This document shows, one piece after another, positions 43,528 to 54,680 of a DNA stretch of 64,000 bases. The stretch is from Phytophthora colocasiae (lineage: Eukaryota; Oomycota; Peronosporomycetes; Peronosporales; Peronosporaceae): positions 1,426,001-1,490,000 of the forward strand of contig JAGKQI010000045.1 in NCBI GenBank assembly GCA_018806915.1. The letters run 5' to 3'. The notes beneath the pieces are model-generated. The model was not told where the DNA came from, made no database searches, and worked only from the letters and a program-made list of their open reading frames with translations. Position numbers and translations under genes: made by a program. Position 1 is the first letter of the stretch. Every line of letters starts with the position of its first letter.

Positions 43528-44671
43528 ATTCGCCGTCATCCGGAAAGCGGACATGCCACCAAGATCAAGAAAATTTTCTATGTCGCTGTGAGTCTTCACT
43601 CATTGTCATTGCTGGGCAGATGTACATGGCAGTTGTGCGTACATTGAGCACACCTAAAGAGCTCTCGTGTGCCAATGGAAATGGGTGCGAGGTAAATCCA
43701 GCATCAATTTTTGCTGCACGTGCTGCAACTCGTTTGCATTTGAATCATCTTGTGGACATTTCGAGGCATCCAGGTTCGGCTTCGTCTTTGGTTCAGGAAT
43801 ACGGAAGTCAGGGGCTTTAGGTATAACGTTTTTCTCGAAGAACAGACTTGATTGATGCTTATTCTATAAGATAGATCGATGTGCTAGGCAACAAGTTTCT
43901 TCTTAAACCATCGGCATGACCAATGTCGTTTGGTCATGTGTCAAACACATGAACACACAATTTGCACACGTGACCAAACGGAATCTACACGACGTGACCC
44001 AAGACGATTGTGATCGCCAATATGTTCTTCGATGTACGAGGGTATGGAGAAGAATGAGGACTACGATATTAAGACGACACCACTACCAGAAGAACTCAAG
44101 CAGGCGATCCGGGAAGACTACGAGCGACTGATCGGGTCAAGCCTACCTCCCTGGGAGCAGAACGAAGCCCACAAACGGCGCTACATTGACGCGGTACTGA
44201 CACGGCTAATCTACACGGTGAACAAGAGCACAGGCGCCGAGGATGAAGCCACCAAGCTCCTCCTGTTTCCTGAGTACGGGATCACGCTCCCGGAGCTGAA
44301 TGCGGCCGGCCTTGCGGACTGGGTTGTTAAACGCGGCGACAGGATGCTGGTCGTCACCGAGGCCAAGCAGTGCGATATCCGGAGGGGCCAGTATCAGCTA
44401 CTAGCGATGATGGAGGCACTCCGTATCCACACCAAGAAGCTTAACATGCCCGATCACAAGATCCAAGCCATTTGCACCGACTTTTAGAACTGGTTGTTCG
44501 TGGAACGGGAGTCGAAAGCACTGCGGAAGAAGTTCAAGGGTACTGCTCCGGCTACAGCTACGTTTGATGAGACCCTGCTTGAAATCTGTGAGCGCGTGTA
44601 CACTGCGTTGTTGAACTTATAACATTAGCGTTCTAAATGATTGGAGAAGGAGATGTGTATCATCAATTTAA

Positions 44672-47600
44672 CCCCTTGAACGCGGATACGTTCCAGCGCC
44701 CCCATCCGCAAAAAAAAAACTTGTATGTCTGGGTAAGGGTTACAATACAAAAGCTTATACGATTTTATATCGTGTATGCTGGATAGACGCACCGTAACCC
44801 TACACCTGCTAATCCGGCTCCTCGTTTATCGTGTATCTTCATGATAAGGAGCGATGAATATACATCATTACAATCAAACGTGTATTAATGTGGACAAAGA
44901 CCGGTCACAGCACTGGATAAAGCCGCGCGATACAGTACAAAATCGAGATGGAGCAAGGCAGATGTTGTCATTGATGATCCAGCCGCAAAAAAAAGCTACT
45001 ACTACCATACTGAAAACAACAACAACATGTTAACATCCTTTGCTTAGTCCACAGCATTGTCGGTGCACAATCTCTTTGGTTGACGTCGCCCTCCTGACTC
45101 CGGCTCCCAGCATCCCTCGTCTTCACTTGATTTTCCGCTTGACGCCTCACTCTCCCACCTAGCTTCTTCCTCGGAGCGGTTCTTGGCAGGGGTGCGAGCG
45201 CGGATCTTCCGCTTTCTCGCTAGCGTCGGCAGCAGGGTCCCGTTCTTCCGCCAATAATGATGCCAGATATCGAAGCAGGTCATGGGCACACCGTTGTACT
45301 CACGTCGGGCTTTGTCGCACAGGAATACTCGCCATGCTTGGGGCCGCTTTGACGTTGTGGTGAGCTTGCAATCACTACAGTATACCGAGGAGTCTCCGCC
45401 TCGCACATCATCAGACCCTTTCAGCAGAGAGAGCATACCTTGCACACACGCGTCCTCCTCTTGCGCCCAGTCTGGTTGTTGCCAGCCCGCCATTCGTCAT
45501 TCTGGACTCGGTTGTGCCCTATCGACGTTGATTTCGTACGCCTCTTTGATGGCGTGGTGTCTGTATTGCTGCTGCGCAGTGCAAACCAGTCTTCATCACG
45601 GAGCTGACAAAGCTCCAAGTGAAGCTTCTTGAGAAACTTCACATGGCTGAGCTTTTCATGCCGTCAGCAGCACGACGCGCATTGTAGACGATGTAGGCGT
45701 TGATCACTGCGAGGTCAACGAGCCCAGGAACAGGGACTTGTAATACTTCTTGTATTTTATCGCAAGCTGCAACGAGTACCTGAACAGCATGAACATACAC
45801 GTTTAGCATAGTGGCATAACGTGTACATACATCTTAGTGGACTTACCTTTGTAAGCGGAGTTGGTCGTGAACATCGACGCCGCCCATCAGTGTCTGGTAG
45901 TCTTTGAGTACTCGGGGGCACGCCACTTCAGCTTGTTCGCCACTTAGCTTATCTCGCCGGACAACTCGATCAAGCTCTACGCTACCGCCAGAAGCCAGCA
46001 TGTAAACGGCCTTGTTATCCCACCAGCAGAGCGCTCGTAAGCCAGGAACTTGGAGGTGGTCCGCCACTTCAAACGTGCCGCGCTCAATGGTTTTCGGTCG
46101 ATTTTTCGGAGGTTTCTTCTTCTTCTTCTCGCCCTCTTTCTTTTCACCAACGATGGACACTGGCAGACCCAGGCGGTCTGTTTGCACAGTCCCAATCGAG
46201 TAGAATCCCATGGTCAGCATCTGCAGCGCCAATGGCACTGACGTATAGTAACGGTCGGTCACGATGAGCCTCATGGCTCCTGTTCCTGGTCCAGTAGGGC
46301 CGAATACCTCTTGGAGATTCCTCACAACAGCAGCAGGGCCAGCATCATAGTCGGTCAAAGTACCAGAACGTGGGCGCTCTTGCTTCCCGCAGTACACCTC
46401 AAACCTGTATGATACACGTTAGAGTTCATGTTAGTATGTCCGGTCCACGATAAAGGTACTTTAGCACCAAAAAAAAAATTGTGGTCCTGGCGGACCACTC
46501 GAGACTCACCTGATGCAATACGCAGTCGTAGAGCAGCACAGCATGAAAAGCTTCGTTCCCCAACGGTGCGGTTTATCTTTCATGAACACTCGCATTCGAT
46601 TGAAACTGGACTGGGAAGGCAGCATGGCCTCGTCGAAGGCCATCGCAGGTGGCGGCAGGTATCCAGCCTGGAATCGTTGTTGCAGGGAGTTGATGACGGG
46701 CCGGAGCTTCCATGCTCGATCTTTGACAGCCTCTGGATCTGAGTTATCGCTGAAGTGAAGATTTCTTGACAAGTGCATGAACCGGTCTCGCACCATGTAT
46801 TGACCGAAGCATCCGCGCGGTATTGCTCCTTCAGTAGTCGTCTTCCAGTGATTCTCCAGTTTTTCTTTGTTTGGGCAGATGGTCCGCGCAATCAGCAGCC
46901 CGATGAAGACACACAGCTCTCGTCCAGATATAGCCTCGATTTTGGCGAAGTCAGCTTTGATTTTGACGCGCTCCTTTCGCTTGAACCCCGGATGCTTCTT
47001 CTCTCGGGCAACTTGCTTGTTGTAGATGCCCTCAACCCGCTCATCTAGCTTTTCATTAAAATAATCGTTGCTAGTATTTGCAATATCTTCCTAAAGTCCC
47101 GGCTTCATGAAATAGAAGAAGGCGCCCGACGGCGTGACAGCAGCTTGCAACGCCCGTGTGGTAGGTCCATATTCACCGTTATACAATCTAGGATAGTCCG
47201 TCCTCATACCTGTCGATGGTCGCGGCTCGTAAGGCTCCATAAGGTATTCATACGGCGTCTGCTTCTTCAGCGGTCCCCAGCCATACTTTGTCATTTGTCT
47301 CAGCAACGGCGCCTTCACGTTTCCCACAGCGATCCAATTAACGCCCCCAACAGCGTTTAACAGCGATGAATCAAACAGAAGCTCAGGCTGAGGTGGATTA
47401 TCTTCGTCAATGCCGTAGTACGGCTCGCCCTCTCCAGTGAGCTCGTCGTAGTCCCATCCAGAGCCTTCATCGTTCTCTCCATCTGAGTCAAGACACGCAT
47501 ACTGCACAACGTCCGAGCTGGTCCCTTCGGGGTCGATAACGACTACACATATCAAATAGAATGAGCATACACGTTAGATTCAATTGATAATCGTGTATGT

Positions 47601-48838
47601 ACAAGTTTGGCGCACCCGGATCAGTTGGAGTCTCGCCGTCTTTTGTCTCTTCGGCTGTGGTTGAGAGACCTCCGCGCTGAGTGATCTGAAAGGGGGTGGA
47701 TCAGTGCCTCAGCAGCGTTCCCGAAGTCGCTACTTGGGTTACGGCGAGTCTCTGGTGAAGGTGCTCCACGTTACCAAAACGTATACACCTTAGTGAGTGT
47801 CAGATGTATGGCTAAACGTGTATATACAGGAACTTACCAACTGATGAGTGTCCATCATTGTCGGGTCCTGAGCTCAGCTCATCTTCACCACCATAAGCTG
47901 TGTCGTGTGGCGAGACACCTCCAATGGCCACCATGCTGCGAGAAGGTGTTGATGGGGCTGGGGTCGAAACGACAGGTTCTACTTCTTCCACGTTGTCTGC
48001 TGGACATGATAGCAGGCCAATACACGATTAGGAACGACGCAAACTTGTACATACAGGATGGTTCAGTCCTACCGGTTGAGGCTGGATTGCATCCGACTCT
48101 GCGTCTAATCCGCCGCGTTGACAGTTGGGTCGTAAGCTGGCTGCGGTGGTTTTTGCCTCTACCACGGCGTGGGATGCCCGGACGGCTTCTGCAGGTAACG
48201 CTATCACTCGCTATACTCGTCTGCTTCTCTGGTGTCTCTGCTGGTGCAATGTCGTTCCTGTTACGTGCCCTTAGTTCAGCTATATCACACCACAATTTGT
48301 TAGAAACTCTCCAGACTCATGGTTCTGAGCCATAGCGTACCTAAGTCAATACTGTCCAGGTGCCTCATTAGTTCCTCTTCACCCACGAAGTAATCTTGCC
48401 CACGGACTCCACCACGCTTCTTTTTTCCCGGCACCACATACGTGTAGTCATTGGAGAGGCCTGTTGGTTTGCTGGTCTTCCACCCGAGCTTTGTGAGCTC
48501 CCGCCACCTGGCCTGGAAGGCCATCTGTGCTCCACACGGCGATTCTGGAAATGAGGGAGAAAAATGGATGGCGGTCAGAAAACTGCAGTAACATATGAGG
48601 GATGTGCAGGAACGTGTCTTACCTTTGTGGTGGTCTCTGTCCATGTGTGCGATCTTTACCCGCAACGGACAAAGTTTGGGGAGCTGTCGGGAGGGATAGG
48701 GTATCCTCCCTACCCCTCGGTGACTTGAAAATTGTATGGGGCCATTCAAACTTTAAGTGATAAAAAGCTTAACGTGGACCGGTCCACGTTAAGCTTTTGC
48801 TCATAACATGTACGGTCCACGCTCTCGCGTTCAAGGGG
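44672..48838 (-). mobile_element. piggyBac element A, 4.2 kb
   Basis: The ends are CCCCTTGAACGCG and its exact inverse. It is flanked by TTAA (44668-44671, 48839-48842). The empty site is the CAATTTAACTG at 16605-16616 in the other copy of the locus. CGTGTAT and ACGTGTACATAC-type words recur in both ends and in the introns. A palindrome AACGTGGACC/GGTCCACGTT lies at about 48770-48790 near the right end. Confidence 0.92.
45044..48749 (-). pseudogene. piggyBac A transposase, nonsense-mutated
   Basis: A multi-exon gene on the - strand. An early exon has the module RWRELTKLGWKTSKPTGLSN, with YTYVVPGKK and DYFVGEEELMRHL (about 48520-48370). Acidic exons follow, then YEYLMEPYEP. A stop codon at 47094-47096 (TAG where the other copies have tryptophan) breaks the frame in the LW-type motif. 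Beyond it the DDD core is complete: MAFDEAMLPSQSSFNRMRVF, RLIVTDRYYTSVPLALQMLT and LMGGVDVHDQLRLQR. Introns lie at about 46508-46405, 45847-45778, 47640-47536 and 47836-47766. The tail has CKVC. Confidence 0.83.
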
Positions 48839-48842
48839 TTAA

Positions 48843-49681
48843 CTGTAAGTTGTTGTGCACATGGATAGACAACAGGATCTGAGTTATACACGGAGTTTCA
48901 ACATGTAACTTCTTCGCTGCCATTGTACAATTTTTTTCCTACTTTTTCGATGCTGTCTGAAGTGGACATTTCGAAAAAAATATAAAAACGAATAGCATCG
49001 CCATTCTCAAACTGAGATAGATTATATCTACAAACCAATTTCTTCCATCTCCTCATCGCCAATGAATTTCGATTCGATGAATGAGTTTGAAATTGAAATA
49101 TAAACTCCGGTGTTACAGCTTTTGTTGATGAAATTAAAAATGCATGATACCTCAAGCGAAGATGATGACTCGGACAAAAATGACTCGCATGAATTCCGAC
49201 GTTGAAACTGTACCTGATGACTTGATGAAATCGCTAGCACAAGTAAAAGTACATGGAACGCAGATTAATGATACGGACGACGAGTTATTTTATAAAGATA
49301 GGTTTTTATTTCAATTATGGTTTACTAGCGTTCTTGGTAGTTTACCTCACCAGCCCTTAAACTGCCTACGAGCACTAGTTTCTTACTAACATTACTTGTG
49401 CTTAGTTTTAGAACTGCTTCGCGCCGTGGGCGACTTTAGCTTTCCTCAGTCAGAAACAATTGTATTATGGACTTTGTGCACGTATTCAATGATGATGTAC
49501 TTTGTGCTCGTATTCAACTGGCAGCTTCCTTGGTAGTAGATTCTATCTATTATAATGCATGTCCACATGTTATCAATAAGATGGTGTTCCCGGTAGGAAC
49601 CATAGATGCATGTGTCAGGGCCACCACTCAAGTCATTTCTCAATTTCCAGAGAACCGCGCACGACCTACAGTTCCTGAAGA
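48843..49681. other. Upstream region of effector copy 3
   Basis: A duplicate of 16613-17735 with indels (for example a 21 bp insertion near 48861 and the loss of about 85 bp around 49285). No gene is supported. Confidence 0.6.
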
Positions 49682-50077
49682 ATGGAGCTCAAGAAGACCG
49701 TGTTCTTGCTTTTAGCCGCTTCATTCGCACTGCTCGCTAGTAGCGACAGCTTTGTTACGAGTAATGAGTTGGACAAGTCGTTCAAGATGTCAACGTCGTC
49801 TGAGGTTCAGCCATCCAGCAATAATCTTCGTCGGGGTCTCAAATCTATCAATGACGAGGAGGAGCGCGGGTTTTCTTTCAAAGCATTTCTTCAGGCTAAC
49901 ATCGCGGCAAGAAAGGCACGTCGAGAAAATATTTGTCTGCATAAAATCAGCCATGCTGAATGGAACGCTCAGCACAAATTCGAGAACGGTGAGCTTACCA
50001 AGTTGTTTTTGGCGAGCCAGGGTGTGGATGATGTTGTAAAGGTCCTGAGAGCTGCGCGAATTCCTGGGCAAAATTAA
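49682..50077 (+). pseudogene. RXLR-like effector, copy 3, frameshifted near the end
   Basis: It has the same start, signal peptide, RGLK and acidic EER region as the other two copies, and the same C-terminal part as copy 2. Two bases present in copy 2 (GAGGGC against GGGC, near 50067) are missing, so the frame ends early at 50077. The sequence after the break stays similar to the host flank at 26647-26670 and 28331 on. Most of the effector domain is kept, so a slightly shortened product remains possible. Confidence 0.85.
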
Positions 50078-50400
50078 AACCCTCATTAAGGAAATCGAAA
50101 AGATTAACCTTAAGCGAATTGACGCGCGTTAAGGCTGCTCCCCACTCGTCATCGCAATCGCACTACTGTAATTCGAGTTCGAAGTTAAACACGCGAGATG
50201 GTTGCACCACTTGCTTTTAATCTTTCCCTGGGTGTAATTTTTGTTGTAGTCGTGATTTACGGAAACAGGAGGAAATGCGTTGATTAACTAGCTAGCGGAT
50301 TTCTCGTCTGTGTGATTCTATCTCAAGATTCTAAAGCTACACTAAACCTGCGGAATCCATATATTGCTGTCCTTTCAGGGATTATGTTTGTCGTTGATTC
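50078..50400 (+). other. Host flank 3' of effector copy 3
   Basis: It includes the two TTAA sites that are occupied by piggyBac B and E in the other copy (about 50086 and 50110), then sequence matching 28331-28620. No gene is seen. Confidence 0.8.
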
Positions 50401-51158
50401 TGTAATAGGACAAGCCTATTGATGGACGAGTCGATGACCGTTAATGGCGTGCGGCGGGATGCGGATGCTGGACGTGCGAAGCAACGGTTTAAGGAGGAAG
50501 ATCGTCAGGAGACCGATGTTGAAGTGAGTGAAACGAACGTGTAACAACCGCAACTCAATGGAGCAACGGGCTCATGGTTGTGCTGGGTGCGAGAAGCGGT
50601 GGTGCGAGAATGAGACTGTACCGAATTGACCCTGAAGGACGGAGACTGTGTCGAATTGACCTGAAGGACAGAGACTGTCAATACCGAATTCACCACGAAG
50701 GGCGGAGGAAGAGTCAGCGAGTGGAAGACTTGCCGAGTGAGACCGAGAGATTGGTTGTGCGAACGAGTGCTTGAAGAGACGGCGACTGAAGCTTTGGGCG
50801 GTGTTAGGCGGAGAGTGACTGACGACGGGCCATCGGGAACGGGTCATTAGCCAGTACCTTCGACGCTTGAGACGGGATCCAAGGGCAGTTGTTAGTCCCG
50901 ACAATTAGTTGATCGGAAACGAGTTGAGACGCAGGATAGAGAGCGAGTTGCGTTCTTTAGAGTGCAGTGATTGAGAGTGAATACAAATAGGAGCGGAGAC
51001 GTTCCGGCGCAGGTGAGCTGGGCCTGACGGGTGTTGTTGACGTTGAAGTTGTGCGGGCTAGACGAAAAACCCGGCGAGACCACACAGCGCAGTACTGTAC
51101 GCCACTCAACCTGTAAAGACGTAAGCAGATTGAGCAGAAGAGGAGGTTAAACGTCACA
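50401..51158 (+). repeat. Putative 5' LTR of gypsy-2
   Basis: The left border is exact. The right border is inferred from CA at 51157-51158 followed by TGGTGGTCATAC, a primer-binding-site-like sequence. No second LTR is in the window for comparison. Within it, tandem-like GGACGGAGACTG/GGACAGAGACTG words occur around 50627-50670. Confidence 0.6.
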
Positions 51159-51254
51159 TGGTGGTCATACAGGGGCCTTTGCATCTTCATCATCAGCTAC
51201 AACAATTACCGAAAAATCGTGAGTTACGAGAACGAAGGAAAGAAACGAGTTCCA

Positions 51255-53518
51255 TGAGTACACGTTCGGCGACAGTGGCAGCATCCACGAAGGTAACGAG
51301 AACCACGCGCAGAACGAAGCCAAAGTCACGAGAGGTTGAAGAGAAAACGGAAGACAACGACACAGGTGACGATGCGGTGGGGACACCGAGCAGTGGAGCA
51401 GAGTTGGAAGCGACCGGGGAAGCAGCAGAACAGCCGCGAAGTAAGGTCGTGGAAACCTTCAGTGACGCAGCTACCGAATCACTTGCAGAACAGACAGAGG
51501 GAAGTCCAACCGATGCCGAACTGGAAGACTTTACGAAGATGATCAAACGATTGGAGACAGCAGTATCCCGGAGTGAAGCCGTGGAAGGGGACACAGTACC
51601 GGAAGGAATACGCGAACTAGCAGTCGGCTTGCAGAGATTGACGACGCATGTGGCGAAGCGGTTCCCTGACGCGAACAATGAGTTAAAGGAACGACCTCAG
51701 GCGGAGACAATGGGATCGATGGAAAATCAAGGAAATACGGACGGCCCACGGGCACAACATCGACCACGAGAACGGGGAACGCCACGAGAGAAATATCGAA
51801 GTCGGGGAAAAAACGAGCGGAGATCGCGAAGTCAACGACGGGACCGTGGAAACGGACGCAGACGATCAACTGACCGGCATGAGAGGAGAGAACCACGGCA
51901 ACAACGATCTAGATCACCACCCCGACGAGAAGAACGTGGAGACTCACCACCAGATGACGGTGATAGCTCTGATAATAGCGACAGTGATAGTGATCGTGGA
52001 CGACCGTACGACAATGACAGGGACGGTTCGGACGAAAGCTCCGGCGAAGAATCTAGCCACGATGAAAGCAGTGAATCCAGCAACTATTCTGAGGACCATC
52101 ACCGGCGACACCAGAGACCACGACAAAGGAGGCGTCGGCATGAACATCAAGAACGAGACAGAGCGAGAGAACGACGTGACCGCCAAGAACGACGCGGCCG
52201 GAATGAGCGACGGGCATATAGACGATCGGAAGAACGAGGCCACCGACGCAAACGACGGGCGCGAAATATCAAAGATTTGGAGTTGCCGAGTTTTACACCG
52301 ACACCGAGAGCTTCTGTGTCTACGTGGGTGGATCGTATTGATTTAGCCTTGAAAGGAGCCCGGGAATCAGGACGTGGCGAATGGTCTGATCGTTCGTTGT
52401 ACTTCATACTGGGTAATAAACTAATGGAGAGTGCAGCACGCTGGTGGGTTAATATGGATCGAAGATTGCACAGGAAAGATCGTACCTGGACGAAGCTGAA
52501 AGTGGCGCTGTTGAGACGTTATGGACCACGAGTAGACAAGTCGGCCGCGGAAGCGAGAGTGAATTCCAGATACAGGTTTTAAGATGAGCCTTATGCCGAT
52601 TTCGCTGCTGGTCTACGAGAAGCTGCGGATAGAAACGAAGTCAGTGAACGTGTGTTCCTTGCCCAATTCTACCGATGTCTGGATAGAACAGTACGCCAAT
52701 TAGTAAAGCAACCACCGAGACCTGTGACGCTGGAAGAAGCAGTGGAGAAAGCGATTGAGATAGATGACCCGATGGACTATGCCGTACCAACAATGTTAGG
52801 AGTGAATCCGACGACACCCTCAGATTCAACTGTATCGACGATGGCCAGTGAAGAGAAACGGATGGTAGTTATTCCAGGTGTGGGTACCTTGACGATCCCT
52901 ATTGAGAAACAGGGAGAGACTGTGAATGAAAATGCCGTGAAAAAACAAGTATCATACGCGATGGCAGTATGCAACAACCAGCAAGGAATTTACAACGGAC
53001 CTGCGGGGGTGTACGAGTTTCCACCTGGGAAATCTTGGAATGGCAGATACTGGGCGGTGAAATCAAAGCCTGAGAAAAAGAAAGCGAAGCCGAAATTCAA
53101 ACCGGATGACATCAAGCCGAAGATGAGGAAACCAGCAAAACGAGCGATGGTTGACTCTAGTTCAGACGAAGAAAAGGAAGCACCACGAATCAAGCGACCA
53201 AAAACAGCTACGGCAACGGCGGCGGTGAAACGAGCAGCGGCTGATGAAAGTCACTATGGCACGACCCGAATTGTGGAAGTAAGACACCAAACGGCTGGAG
53301 GACGAGAACAACAACCACCTGGAGCGTGTTTTCACTGCGGAAAGGAAGGACACTGGTCATCACAATGCACCGAGAAGCCGAGATGTTTTGCGTGTCAGCA
53401 GCGTGGACATTTTGCGCGAGACTGCACTAACGAAGAAGCCACGAAGCGCAACGACGAGTACCTGCAGAAGCGTGCCGAGGCAATGCAGAAGTCAGCGGGA
53501 AACGAAAACCGGGCGTAG
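51255..53518 (+). pseudogene. gag: gypsy-2 Gag with two CCHC knuckles
   Basis: From the ATG at 51255 (MSTRSATVAA) a long, highly charged R/E/D-rich region (to about 52270) is followed by the Gag core (PTPRASVSTWVDRIDLALKG, LMESAARWWVNMDRRLHRKD). An in-frame TAA at 52580-52582 interrupts it, then the same frame goes on (FAAGLREAADRNEVSERVF...). Two zinc knuckles close it: CFHCGKEGHWSSQC and CFACQQRGHFARDC. The frame ends at 53518 and pol is in the -1 frame, as expected for gypsy elements. Confidence 0.87.
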
Positions 53519-54676
53519 TACGGGGAATACGACGTCCGAATGTGTATGTGACTCCCCGACGAAATGTAATCGAAGACCGACGCGATGTTGATGGAAAACC
53601 GGCCGTCGAACGACCTACGACGATGACGGAGATTCAGAGACAAGCGGTGGCTCGAGTGAACGCGGTAATAACTGGAATGAAACTGAACAAAGAAGAACGT
53701 GATGATGAACGAGCGGCAATCTACGTGGCGACGGTGCGACCTGGAATGACGACGGCGAAGCAACCGAGGACCCAAGTGGATGAGGCTACGCTAGAAACAA
53801 TGAACGATGAGCCAGAAAACAATGAAATGACTATGATTCAGCGAGAAACCAACGAACCAAGTCAACAGAACGGTGCATCAGTAATGGAGATGTCTACGGT
53901 TGAGCAAAGTGGTTGTGCACACGATGAACATGCGATACCGGACCACGATAGAGCAGACGACAACGCCGAACGGATGGGGTCTGTAAAGAGAGCAAGGGAT
54001 ACTGTTGAGAGTGCTGCGGCGTTTGGGGACGATACGACCGAGCGAGTAACAACAGCAGAGGCACGGAAGACCGGAACGCTTGAAAATGGGGAAGGCGCGA
54101 AGATCCCTGTACCTGACACTGATGAGAGGAAAGCAAGACGACGACTGACTGCACAGCGACGATTGGTGCGGCGTGCAGCACGAAAAGACGCCCGACAGCG
54201 ACGACAAGCAAAGATACGAGCTTAACGAGAATTGGCAGAACAAACAAAGGCGGAACAGACTCGTATTGACCTTGAAGTGCGGTTGAGTCGAATCAAAGCA
54301 GCGGTTGATGGTCTGCAAGCGTTGAACAAGCGACGAGAGCAACGTAAAGCGGAACCGAGAACAAATGAAGAGGATAATCGTTCGAAACCAGTACCAGTGA
54401 AGTTGGTGAAGCGTATACGAGGAGAAGCTGATCGATCGTCGACAAGTGATAATTGTGACGAGACAACGGTGAGCTCTGAGGATGGATTACCGACAGCGAA
54501 AGTGTTAGTGAACAATATCTGGCATGGAATCAAACTGGACAGGTGTGCGCGCTACACAATTGCTGGAACTGACTGGATGAAACATGGTGATCGAATAGAA
54601 GGAGACGCGCCTATCAACTACGTTGAAGGGATAGGTGGCTTCTTGTTGGACGTGGTTGGCATGTGGAGGTTCCAGT
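53519..54676 (+). pseudogene. gypsy-2 pre-protease and protease, first part
   Basis: A charged region (RRAARKDARQRRQAKIRA) is followed by an in-frame TAA near 54223 and then the start of a retropepsin-like domain: VNNIWHGIKLDRCARYTIAG, TDWMKHGDRIEGD, EGIGGFLLDVVGMWRFQF. The usual D(T/S)G active-site triplet reads D-R-C here. The domain is cut by piggyBac D at a TTAA and resumes at 59217 (VFGETVYVDACIVDGC, FLLGVDFLRRHGATI), where the Tc1-like element cuts it again at 59321. Confidence 0.78.
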
Positions 54677-54680
54677 TTAA

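Larger units (their letters stand above)
40596..44031. mobile_element. Mutator-like element carrying host gene pieces (Pack-MULE-like)
   Basis: The 3.4 kb insertion is flanked by a 9 bp duplication ATGTACGAG (40587-40595 and 44032-44040), as for Mutator elements. The ends form an imperfect inverted repeat of about 100 bp: ATATTGGCGATCA at 40603 and its inverse at 44011-44023, followed by TTGGTCACGTCG-type and ATGACCAAA-type words on both sides. No MULE transposase is present. It contains a glucanase-like gene piece, a piece of a membrane-protein gene with an intron, and a nested hAT remnant. Confidence 0.86.
40026..44625 (+). pseudogene. PD-(D/E)XK-like gene, copy 2, split by a MULE
   Basis: The two parts, 40026-40595 and 44041-44625, nearly match the gene at 15417. 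Differences include an extra codon near the start and KRVTDK for KSKSST around codon 165. A 3.4 kb Mutator-like element entered after codon 190 (MYE). In addition, a C-to-T change makes a stop at 44485-44487, where copy 1 has a glutamine (FQNW), so the 3' part is independently broken. The predicted nuclease residues (ADWVV, TEAK) lie in the 3' part. Confidence 0.9.

Noticed and set aside
51158..51254. Start of gypsy-2 Gag at 51158
   Set aside because: This ATG overlaps the putative LTR border and primer-binding site; the next ATG (51255) fits better.
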